From Pseudomonas sp. 8AS (GTDB taxonomy: Bacteria; Pseudomonadota; Gammaproteobacteria; Pseudomonadales; Pseudomonadaceae), in contig NZ_LR733406.1 in assembly GCF_902506505.1 (NCBI RefSeq), positions 1,289,200 through 1,353,199 on the forward strand: 64,000 nt of DNA, written 5' to 3'. The notes beneath the pieces are model-generated. The model was not told the DNA's origin, did no database searches, and saw only the letters and a list, made by a program, of their open reading frames with translations. Both the position numbers and the translations under genes were made by a program. How positions within the stretch are numbered: position 1 is the first letter of the stretch; each line of letters begins with the position of its first letter. This document shows, one piece after another, positions 25,882 to 33,333 of the stretch.

Positions 25882-26511
25882 ATGTACTGGGCGGAGTTTC
25901 TCACCGTGGCGCTGATCCACCTGCTGGCCGTGGCCAGCCCGGGGCCGGATTTCGCCATCGTGGTGCGCGAGAGCGTGGCCCATGGCCGGCGCGCCGGGAC
26001 CTGGACGGCGCTGGGCGTCGGCACGGGGATCTTCGTGCATGTCGGCTACTCGCTGCTGGGCATCGGCCTGATCGTGTCGCAGTCGATCGTGCTGTTCAAT
26101 GCGCTGAAGTGGCTGGCCGCTGCCTACCTGTTCTATATCGGCATCAAGGCCCTGCGCGCCCGCCCGGCGGTGGCTGGGGCGCTGGAGGCGCTGGGCGAGG
26201 TTGCCGAGCGCTCGCCGCGTTCGGCATTCATGACCGGCTTCATCACCAACGGCCTGAACCCCAAGGCCACGCTGTTCTTCCTCTCGCTGTTCACCGTGGT
26301 GATCGACCCGCACACGCCGCTGCCGGTGCAGGCCGGCTACGGGGTCTACCTGGCGGCCGCCACCGCGCTGTGGTTCTGCCTGGTGGCGCTGCTGTTCAGC
26401 CAGGCGCGGGTGCGCGCCGGCTTCACGCGCCTGGGCCACTGGTTCGATCGGTTGATGGGCGCGGTACTGGTGGGGCTGGGGGTGAAGCTGGCCTTTACCG
26501 AGCTGCGCTGA
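25882..26511 (+). CDS. LysE/RhtB family amino-acid exporter
   Basis: Inner-membrane exporter of 209 residues with about six transmembrane helices. The family N-terminus is clear: LIHLLAVASPGPDFAIVVRESVAHGRRAGTW, followed by LGVGTGIFVHVGYSLLG, and GFITNGLNPKATLFFLSLF. GGAGG lies 7 bases before the ATG. Divergent from the dehydrogenase with an 83-base shared upstream region. Substrate (often lysine, threonine or homoserine) is unknown. Confidence 0.9.
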   Translation: MYWAEFLTVALIHLLAVASPGPDFAIVVRESVAHGRRAGTWTALGVGTGIFVHVGYSLLGIGLIVSQSIVLFNALKWLAAAYLFYIGIKALRARPAVAGALEALGEVAERSPRSAFMTGFITNGLNPKATLFFLSLFTVVIDPHTPLPVQAGYGVYLAAATALWFCLVALLFSQARVRAGFTRLGHWFDRLMGAVLVGLGVKLAFTELR

Positions 26512-26523
26512 TTCGGCGCCCAG

Positions 26524-26557
26524 AAAAAAGCCCCTGGCGCAAACCAGGGGCTTTTTT
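26524..26557. terminator. Bidirectional terminator between lysE-type gene and thiolase
   Basis: A perfect 14-bp stem AAAAAAGCCCCTGG/CCAGGGGCTTTTTT with a six-base loop sits between two convergent genes. It provides a T run in both directions and so serves both. Confidence 0.95.
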
Positions 26558-26571
26558 CGTTAGCGCTGGTG

Positions 26572-27747
26572 TTACAGCAGTTCGATGGCGATCGCGGTGG
26601 CTTCGCCGCCGCCGATGCACAGCGAGGCTACGCCGCGCTTGCCGCCCTTGTTGCGCAGGGCGTTGATCAGGGTGACGATCAGGCGCGAGCCGGTGGAACC
26701 GACTGGGTGGCCCTGGGCGCAGGCGCCGCCGTAGACGTTGACCTTGGCGTGATCCAGGCCGTGCTCGCGCATGGCCAGCATGGTGACCATGGCGAAGGCT
26801 TCGTTGATCTCGTACAGGTCGACGTCGTCCTTGCTCCAGCCGGTCTTCTTGAACAGGTTGGTCATGGCGCCGATCGGGGCGATGGTGAACTCGCTCGGGT
26901 CCTGGCTCTGGGTGGCGTGGGCGACGATTTTGGCCAGCGGCTGGAGGCCGCGTTTGGCCGCCTCCTCGGCGGTCATCAGGACCAGGGCGCTGGCGCCGTC
27001 GGAGATCGAGCTGGCGTTGGCGGCGGTGATGCTGCCGTCCTTGCGGAAGGCCGGCTTGAGGCCGGGGATCTTGTCCAGGTTGGCGTTGAGCGGCTGCTCG
27101 TCGTCCTTGACCAGCACTTCACCCTTGCGGCTGGTGACGGTGACCGGGACGATCTCGCTGGCCAGCGAACCATCGGCGATGGCGGCCTGGGCGCGCTTGA
27201 GCGACTCGATGGAGTAGGCGTCCATATCTTCGCGGGTGATGCCGTACTGGTCGGCGGTTTCCTGGGCGAAGGAGCCCATCAGGCGGCCGGTGCGGGCGTC
27301 TTCCAGGCCGTCGAGGAACATGTGGTCCTTGATTTCGCCATGGCCCATGCGCAGGCCGCCTCTAGCCTTCTCGATGATGTAGGGGGCGTTGGACATGCTT
27401 TCCATGCCGCCGGCGACCATCACCTTGTTGGTCCCCGCCTTGAGCAGGTCATGGGCCAGCATCACGGCCTTCATGCCGGAGCCGCACAGCTTGTTGATGG
27501 TGGTGCAGCCGGTGGCAGCGGGCAGGCCGGCATTCAGCGATGCCTGGCGCGCCGGGCCCTGCTTGAGGCCGGCGGGCAGCACGCAGCCCATGATCACTTC
27601 CTGCACGTCGGCCGGCGCGATGCCGGCGCGGGCCACGGCTTCGCGAATGGCGATGGCGCCCAGTTCCACGGCGGGAACGCTGGACAGGCTGCCTTGGAAA
27701 CCACCCATCGGGGTGCGGGCGCCACTGACGATGACGATATCGGACAT
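26572..27747 (-). CDS. Acetyl-CoA C-acetyltransferase (thiolase)
   Basis: Thiolase II of 391 residues that condenses or cleaves acetoacetyl-CoA. The start MSDIVIVSGARTPMGGFQG at 27747 is chosen; 25 upstream codons are discounted. Catalytic Cys in TINKLCGSGMKAVMLAHD, His in EINEAFAMV, the conserved GGACAQGHPVGSTGSR and the second Cys in CIGGGEATA are intact. It is divergent from the acyl-CoA ligase, sharing a 173-base upstream region, which suggests a role in degrading the acid the ligase activates. AtoB and PhaA-like roles cannot be separated by sequence. Confidence 0.92.
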   Translation of the reverse strand: MSDIVIVSGARTPMGGFQGSLSSVPAVELGAIAIREAVARAGIAPADVQEVIMGCVLPAGLKQGPARQASLNAGLPAATGCTTINKLCGSGMKAVMLAHDLLKAGTNKVMVAGGMESMSNAPYIIEKARGGLRMGHGEIKDHMFLDGLEDARTGRLMGSFAQETADQYGITREDMDAYSIESLKRAQAAIADGSLASEIVPVTVTSRKGEVLVKDDEQPLNANLDKIPGLKPAFRKDGSITAANASSISDGASALVLMTAEEAAKRGLQPLAKIVAHATQSQDPSEFTIAPIGAMTNLFKKTGWSKDDVDLYEINEAFAMVTMLAMREHGLDHAKVNVYGGACAQGHPVGSTGSRLIVTLINALRNKGGKRGVASLCIGGGEATAIAIELL

Positions 27748-27804
27748 CGGTATTACCTCTTGCTGGTGAAGCCAGGTACGGCCAGGTGACGACGATTCTA
27801 CTCC

Positions 27805-27830
27805 GTGACCAAAAGAGGCCAAAGAGTCAC
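27805..27830. promoter_or_regulatory. Inverted repeat in the thiolase/ligase divergent region
   Basis: GTGAC (27805) and GTCAC (27826) face each other across 16 bases that contain the near direct repeats CCAAAAGAGG and CCAAAGAG. It lies 58 bases upstream of the thiolase and 90 upstream of the ligase, a sensible operator position. The bound regulator is unknown. Confidence 0.35.
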
Positions 27831-27920
27831 GTGGAAAATCATTCTTTGGGCTGATTAATGCGCAGGTCGCGCCGCTCTAGATTGGACGCCATAGAAAAAC
27901 TCCAAGAAAAGGACCCCGCC

Positions 27921-29603
27921 ATGCTGCAGACCCGTGTCATCCCGCCGGCTGATAACGCGCACGAAGCGCCGCTGCTGATCAAGCGCCTGTTGCTCTCCGG
28001 CATTCGCTACGAGAAGACCCGCGAGATCGTCTACCGCGACCAGATGCGCTACAGCTACGCCACTTTCAACGAGCGTGTGGCGCGCCTGGCCAATGTGCTG
28101 AGCGCAGCCGGAGTGAAGGCGGGCGACACCGTGGCGGTGATGGACTGGGACAGCCACCGTTACCTGGAGTGCATGTTCGCCATTCCGATGATCGGCGCGG
28201 TGCTACACACCATCAACATCCGCCTGTCGGCCGAGCAGATCCTCTACACCATGAACCATGCCGAGGATAAGCTCGTGCTGGTCAACAGCGAGTTCGTCCC
28301 GCTGTATCAGTCGGTCGCCAGCCAGCTGACCACCGTGGAGAAGACTCTGCTGCTCACCGATGGCGCCGAGAAGAGCGCCGAGCTGCCCAACCTGGTGGGC
28401 GAATACGAGAGCCTGCTGGCCGGCGCCAGCGCGCAGTACGACTTCCCGGATTTCGACGAGAACTCGGTAGCGACCACCTTCTATACAACCGGTACCACCG
28501 GTAACCCCAAGGGCGTGTACTTCACCCATCGCCAGCTGGTGCTGCACACCCTGGCCGAAGCCAGCGTGCTGGGCAGCCTGGACAGCGTGCGCCTGCTCGG
28601 CACCAACGACGTGTACATGCCGATCACCCCGATGTTCCACGTGCACGCCTGGGGGATTCCCTACGTCGCCACCATGCTCGGCATCAAGCAGGTCTACCCG
28701 GGGCGTTACGACCCGGAGCTGCTGGTGCAGCTGTGGCAGAAGGAGAAGGTCACCTTCTCCCACTGCGTGCCGACCATCCTGCAGATGGTGCTCAACGCCA
28801 AGGCCGGCCAGGGCCTGGATTTCGCCGGCTGGAAGATCATCATCGGCGGCAGCGCGCTGAATCGCGCCCTGTACGAGGCGGCCAAGGCTCGCGGCATCCA
28901 GCTGACGGCGGCCTACGGCATGTCCGAGACCTGCCCGCTGATCTCCTGCGCGCACATCAACGACGAGCTGCTGGCAGGCAGCGAGGATGAGCGCACCACC
29001 TACCGGATCAAGGCCGGCGTACCGGTGCCGCTGGTCGAGGCGGCCATCATGGGCGCGGACGGACGCCTGTTGCCCGCCGATGGCGAGACTCAGGGCGAAC
29101 TGGTGCTGCGCGCACCCTGGCTGACCCAGGGTTACTTCCGCGAGCCGGAGAAGGGCGCCGAGCTGTGGGAACACGGCTGGCTGCACACCGGTGACGTCGC
29201 CACCCTGGATGACTTCGGCTTCATCGATATCCGTGATCGCATCAAGGATGTGATCAAGACCGGTGGCGAGTGGCTGTCCTCATTGGAGCTGGAGGACCTG
29301 ATCAGTCGTCACCCGGCGGTGCGCGAGGTGGCGGTGGTGGGTATTCCCGATCCGCAGTGGGGCGAGCGCCCGTTCGCCCTGCTGGTGCTGCGCGAGGGGC
29401 AGAGCCTGGATGCGCGCGGCCTGAAGGAACACCTGAAGCCCTTCGTCGAGCAGGGCCATATCAACAAGTGGGCGATACCCAGTCAGATCGCACTTGTTAC
29501 CGATATTCCCAAGACCAGCGTCGGCAAGCTGGACAAGAAACGCATTCGCCTGGATATCGCCCAGTGGCAGGCCTCGGGTAGCGCATTCCTCTCCGCCCTG
29601 TGA
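27921..29603 (+). CDS. Medium/long-chain acyl-CoA ligase (AlkK-like)
   Basis: AMP-forming CoA ligase of 560 residues. The ATG at 27921 follows AAAAGGA and gives [19 protein letters not shown]; an upstream start at 27858 lacks a binding site. The P-loop [19 protein letters not shown], the A5 motif [11 protein letters not shown], and the hinge/A8 region [20 protein letters not shown] are intact, with lysine in [10 protein letters not shown]. Closest in my memory to AlkK-type ligases for medium-chain fatty acids. Downstream DUF1302-DUF1329 genes suggest the acid enters as a hydrophobic compound. Confidence 0.92.
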   Translation: MLQTRVIPPADNAHEAPLLIKRLLLSGIRYEKTREIVYRDQMRYSYATFNERVARLANVLSAAGVKAGDTVAVMDWDSHRYLECMFAIPMIGAVLHTINIRLSAEQILYTMNHAEDKLVLVNSEFVPLYQSVASQLTTVEKTLLLTDGAEKSAELPNLVGEYESLLAGASAQYDFPDFDENSVATTFYTTGTTGNPKGVYFTHRQLVLHTLAEASVLGSLDSVRLLGTNDVYMPITPMFHVHAWGIPYVATMLGIKQVYPGRYDPELLVQLWQKEKVTFSHCVPTILQMVLNAKAGQGLDFAGWKIIIGGSALNRALYEAAKARGIQLTAAYGMSETCPLISCAHINDELLAGSEDERTTYRIKAGVPVPLVEAAIMGADGRLLPADGETQGELVLRAPWLTQGYFREPEKGAELWEHGWLHTGDVATLDDFGFIDIRDRIKDVIKTGGEWLSSLELEDLISRHPAVREVAVVGIPDPQWGERPFALLVLREGQSLDARGLKEHLKPFVEQGHINKWAIPSQIALVTDIPKTSVGKLDKKRIRLDIAQWQASGSAFLSAL

Positions 29604-29640
29604 GTACCGCTGGGGGTATTGTCGAGCGTTTTTCGCAAAA

Positions 29641-29656
29641 CCAAGCAAACGCTTGG
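29641..29656. promoter_or_regulatory. Palindromic operator candidate upstream of DUF1302
   Basis: CCAAGC-AAAC-GCTTGG is a perfect 6-bp inverted repeat, the geometry of a dimeric regulator site. More half sites of the same kind follow: GGCTTGT (29655), GGCTTGA (29730) and TCAAGCC (29755). Confidence 0.4.
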
Positions 29657-29689
29657 CTTGTAAATTGCTGTGACGAATCGCTGTTGGCT

Positions 29690-29708
29690 GGTCACGAATT
29701 TTGTGACC
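29690..29708. promoter_or_regulatory. Second palindrome upstream of DUF1302
   Basis: GGTCAC-GAATTTT-GTGACC is a perfect 6-bp inverted repeat with a 7-base AT-rich spacer. The GTCAC half site also occurs in the inverted repeat of the upstream thiolase/ligase region, though in the opposite arrangement. Confidence 0.4.
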
Positions 29709-29748
29709 GGCCGGTCTAGAGGGGTTGGGGGCTTGAAATCACACTTTC

Positions 29749-29782
29749 GGGGGATCAAGCCTCACACCCTGCTGGCTATAGT
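29749..29782 (+). promoter_or_regulatory. Activator-type promoter of the DUF1302-DUF1329 genes
   Basis: TATAGT (29777-29782) is a good -10 element, but no -35 hexamer lies 16-18 bases upstream. Instead GGGGGATCAAG (29749-29759) occupies the -35 region. That resembles a MalT box (GGGGA-T/G-GAGG), the site used by MalT-type activators next to the core promoter. It also lies in the inverted repeat GGCTTGA-N18-TCAAGCC. The adjacent regulator gene is MalT-like, so self-contained control is plausible. This is inference from motif and context. Confidence 0.4.
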
Positions 29783-29821
29783 CCGCACCATCCATAACAA
29801 AAAACACATGGAGTAGCGTCG

Positions 29822-31798
29822 ATGACAACATCCAAACCGTTCTGGCGTATGGCCAAGCTGCCGCTGGCCGTAAGCCTTGCATCCACCCTCGCCGCACCGG
29901 CGTTTGCGGTGAACTTCAATATTGGTGAGATCGAGGGGCAGCTGGACTCTTCGCTGTCTGTGGGCGCTAGCTGGTCGATGCGTGGCTCCGATCCAGATTT
30001 GATTGGCGCTAACAACGGCGGTAAAGGTCTGTCGCAGACTTCGGATGATGGTCGCCTGAACTTCAAGAAGGGTGAGACCTTCTCGAAGATCTTCAAGGGT
30101 ATCCATGACCTTGAAATGAAGTATGGTGATACCGGCGTCTTCGTGCGTGGCAAGTACTGGTACGACTTCGAACTGAAAGACGAAAGCCGCCTGTTCAAGG
30201 ACATCAGCGACAGCAATCGTAAAGAAGGCGCACAGGCTTCAGGCGCCGAAATTCTCGATGCCTTCGTGTATCACAATTATTCGGTCATGGATCAGCCGGG
30301 CTCCGTGCGCCTGGGTAAGCAGGTTGTGAGCTGGGGTGAAAGCACTTTCATCCAGAACTCAATCAACTCGGTGAACCCGGTTGATGTATCTGCTTTCCGT
30401 CGCCCGGGCGCAGAAGTTAAGGAAGGCCTGATCCCGGTCAACATGTTCTATGTATCTCAGAGTTTGACCGAAAATCTCTCGGCTGAAGCCTTCTATCAGT
30501 TGGAATGGGATCAGACCGTAGTGGATAACTGCGGTACTTTCTTCTCGCAGGCTGATGTGGTGGCTGATGGTTGCGATAGTAACTTGGCAGTTCTGCGCCG
30601 TAATCAGTCGCTCATAAGTGCTCTAGCACCTGCAGGTATCAATGCTGGTAACGCTCCGTTGCTACAGGGTGTGATGGCCGCAAATGGTGCGGCGTGGGGA
30701 AACCCTGACGAAGGCGTCATTGTTCCCCGTGGCGCGGATCGTGATGCTCGAGATGATGGTCAGTGGGGTACGGCTTTCCGTTATTTCTTCGAACCGCTGG
30801 ATACAGAGTTCGGCGCTTATTTCATGAACTATCACAGCCGTACTCCTATTTTCAGCGGTACGGGCGCTCCTGCCAACGTATATAGCCAGGTTTGGTGGGC
30901 CGGGCAGTTGGGTGGTGCTGGTGTGCCTGTGAACGCTGGCACTATCGGTGCAACTCTGCCACATATCGTTGCAGCCAATGGTCAGTACTTCATGGAATAT
31001 CCTGAGGATATCCGTCTGTACGGCTTGAGTTTCTCTACGACCCTGCCTACAGGTACTGCCTGGAGTGGTGAGGTAAGTTATCGTCCGAATGCGCCGGTTC
31101 AGATCAATACAACTGATGTGCTCTATGCCGGTTTGACGCCGTTGGCTGCTAACGGTGGCGGGCTTGCTCAATTCGGTAATGCCTCGATTCTGCAGGGTAC
31201 CCCAGGTCAGGATTTGCACGGTTATAACCGCAAGGAAATTACCCAGTTCCAGACCACGTTTACCCACTTCTTTGATCAAGTCATGGGCGCATCCCGTCTG
31301 ACCTTGGTAGGCGAAGTTGGTGTGGTACATGTGGGCGGCCTCGAAAGCACTAATGAAGTTCGCTATGGCCGTGACCCGATCTATGGATCTGGCCCTCTGC
31401 CGGGCACTTATGATCCGGATGGTGCAGGTCCAATTGGCGCGCTTGCTGCGTGTCAGGGGCTGTCGGTTGGTACTAAAGGTTCTACAAGCAATTACTGTGA
31501 AGACGACGGCTTTGTTACCAGTACTGCCTGGGGTTACCGTGCACGTGCAATCTGGGACTACCCGGATGTATTTGCTGGCGTGAACCTGAAACCGAGCGTT
31601 TCCTGGTCCCATGATGTCGATGGCTACGGTCCGAACGGCCTGTTCGGCGAAGGCAACAAAGCCGTCAGCCTGGGTTTGGATGCTGACTACCAGAACACCT
31701 ACAACGCCAGCCTGTCCTACACCGACTTCTTCGGTGGTGAGTACAACACATCGGTTGACCGCGACTTCCTGGCCCTCAGCGTCGGCATGAGCTTCTAA
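29822..31798 (+). CDS. DUF1302 family outer-membrane protein
   Basis: A 658-residue exported protein, start supported by GGAG 9 bases upstream. It has a signal peptide ending at APAFA, then VNFNIGEIEGQLDSSLSVGASW and repeated amphipathic strands with many aromatic residues (KYWYDFELKDESRLF), ending in FLALSVGMSF with a terminal Phe, as in outer-membrane beta-barrels. The DUF1302 signature SVRLGKQVVSWGES is present. DUF1302 genes almost always precede DUF1329, as here. Biochemical role is not established. The central part (about 30400-31550) uses notably more A/T-ending codons than its neighbours. Confidence 0.85.
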   Translation: MTTSKPFWRMAKLPLAVSLASTLAAPAFAVNFNIGEIEGQLDSSLSVGASWSMRGSDPDLIGANNGGKGLSQTSDDGRLNFKKGETFSKIFKGIHDLEMKYGDTGVFVRGKYWYDFELKDESRLFKDISDSNRKEGAQASGAEILDAFVYHNYSVMDQPGSVRLGKQVVSWGESTFIQNSINSVNPVDVSAFRRPGAEVKEGLIPVNMFYVSQSLTENLSAEAFYQLEWDQTVVDNCGTFFSQADVVADGCDSNLAVLRRNQSLISALAPAGINAGNAPLLQGVMAANGAAWGNPDEGVIVPRGADRDARDDGQWGTAFRYFFEPLDTEFGAYFMNYHSRTPIFSGTGAPANVYSQVWWAGQLGGAGVPVNAGTIGATLPHIVAANGQYFMEYPEDIRLYGLSFSTTLPTGTAWSGEVSYRPNAPVQINTTDVLYAGLTPLAANGGGLAQFGNASILQGTPGQDLHGYNRKEITQFQTTFTHFFDQVMGASRLTLVGEVGVVHVGGLESTNEVRYGRDPIYGSGPLPGTYDPDGAGPIGALAACQGLSVGTKGSTSNYCEDDGFVTSTAWGYRARAIWDYPDVFAGVNLKPSVSWSHDVDGYGPNGLFGEGNKAVSLGLDADYQNTYNASLSYTDFFGGEYNTSVDRDFLALSVGMSF

Positions 31799-31826
31799 GC
31801 GCAGAACATAAGAATTAAGGATACAT

Positions 31827-33200
31827 ATGCAGATGAAAGCGAAAAAAGCTTTGTTGCAAACCGGCGTACTGGCTCTGTCCATGCTCGCCGCCAATGTGAT
31901 GGCCGCCGTATCGGCCGACGAAGTCGCCAAGCTGGGCAACAGCCTGACTCCGCTGGGTGCGGAAAAAGCCGGTAATGCCGATGGCAGCATTCCGGAGTGG
32001 ACCGGTGGCCTGCCGAAGAACGCCGGTACTGCCGATGACCGCGGTTTCCTGTCCAACCCGTTCGCCGGTGAGAAGCCGCTGTTCACCATCACCGCGCAGA
32101 ACGTCGACCAGTACAAGGACAAGCTGACCCCCGGCCAGCTGGCGATGTTCAAGCGCTACCCGGACAGCTACAAGATCCCGGTGTACACGACCCACCGTTC
32201 CGCCTCCGTGCCGCAGAACGTGCAGGACGATGCCAAGTTCAACGCCGCCAACACCAAGCTGGTCGAAGGTGGTAACGGTCTGGAGAACTTCAAGTCCGCG
32301 TACCCCTTCCCGATGCCGCAGAACGGCCTGGAAGCGATCTGGAACCAGATCACCCGTTACCGCGGCGGCAGCGTGCGTCGTCTGGTCACCCAGGCCACTC
32401 CGCAGCCGAACGGCTCCTACAGCCTGGTGTACTTCCAGGACGAGTTCAGCTTCCCGACCAGTCTGACCGACTACGACCCGAGCAAGCCGAGCAACATCCT
32501 GTTCTACTTCAAGCAGCGGGTAACCGCGCCGTCGCGTCTGGCCGGTAACGTGCTGCTGGTGCACGAAACCCTCAACCAGGTGAAGGAACCGCGTCTGGCC
32601 TGGCTGTACAACGCCGGTCAGCGCCGCGTGCGCCGCGCCCCGCAGGTTTCCTACGACGGCCCGGGCACCGCTGCCGACGGCCTGCGTACTTCCGACAACT
32701 TCGACATGTACAACGGTGCGCCTGACCGTTACGACTGGAAGCTGGTCGGCAAGAAGGAAATCTACATCCCGTACAACACCTATGACCTCGATTCGCCGAA
32801 GCTGAAGTACGCCGATATCGTCAAGGCCGGCCACATCAATCAGGACCTGAGCCGCTACGAGCTGCACCGCGTGTGGCACGTGACCGGTACCCTGAAGTCC
32901 GGCGAGCGTCACATCTACGCCAAGCGTGATGTGTACATGGACGAGGATACCTGGCAGGCCGCGGTGATCGACCACTACGACGGTCGTGGTGCCCTGTGGC
33001 GTGTTGCCGAAGCCCACTCGCAGTACTACTACGACAAGCAGGTACCCTGGTACACCGTGGAAACCCTGTACGACATCATCTCCGGTCGTTACCTGGCCCT
33101 GGGCATGAAGAACGAGGAAAAACAATCCTACGACTTCAACTACAAGGCCGGCACCAGCGATTACACCCCTGCCGCCCTGCGTCAGGCTGGCGTGCGTTAA
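31827..33200 (+). CDS. DUF1329 family periplasmic protein (LolB-like fold family)
   Basis: A 457-residue exported protein placed 28 bases after DUF1302. AAGGA precedes ATG at 31827; a second ATG at 31833 is also possible. The signal peptide (ALLQTGVLALSMLAANVMA) leads to the DUF1329 signature KLGNSLTPLGAEKAGNADG and WTGGLP. The family is classed with lipoprotein-carrier (LolA/LolB) folds, suggesting a hydrophobic cavity for lipid-like ligands. With the barrel partner it could pass a hydrophobic acid across the periplasm. It ends at a strong terminator. Confidence 0.87.
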   Translation: MQMKAKKALLQTGVLALSMLAANVMAAVSADEVAKLGNSLTPLGAEKAGNADGSIPEWTGGLPKNAGTADDRGFLSNPFAGEKPLFTITAQNVDQYKDKLTPGQLAMFKRYPDSYKIPVYTTHRSASVPQNVQDDAKFNAANTKLVEGGNGLENFKSAYPFPMPQNGLEAIWNQITRYRGGSVRRLVTQATPQPNGSYSLVYFQDEFSFPTSLTDYDPSKPSNILFYFKQRVTAPSRLAGNVLLVHETLNQVKEPRLAWLYNAGQRRVRRAPQVSYDGPGTAADGLRTSDNFDMYNGAPDRYDWKLVGKKEIYIPYNTYDLDSPKLKYADIVKAGHINQDLSRYELHRVWHVTGTLKSGERHIYAKRDVYMDEDTWQAAVIDHYDGRGALWRVAEAHSQYYYDKQVPWYTVETLYDIISGRYLALGMKNEEKQSYDFNYKAGTSDYTPAALRQAGVR

Positions 33201-33218
33201 TCCGCGACCCGCTCCAGG

Positions 33219-33245
33219 AAAAAGCCGGCCTTGTGCCGGCTTTTT
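33219..33245 (+). terminator. Terminator after DUF1329
   Basis: AAAAAGCCGGC pairs with GCCGGCTTTTT around a five-base loop and continues into more T residues. It separates the DUF1302-DUF1329 pair from the regulator gene. Confidence 0.93.
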
Positions 33246-33333
33246 TCTTTCTGGATACACGGTGGGCTTCAAATGCGCGGAGCAAGGGGATAGGCTGCGG
33301 GCACTCAGTCTGCCAAGAGCCATCCTGCGCACC

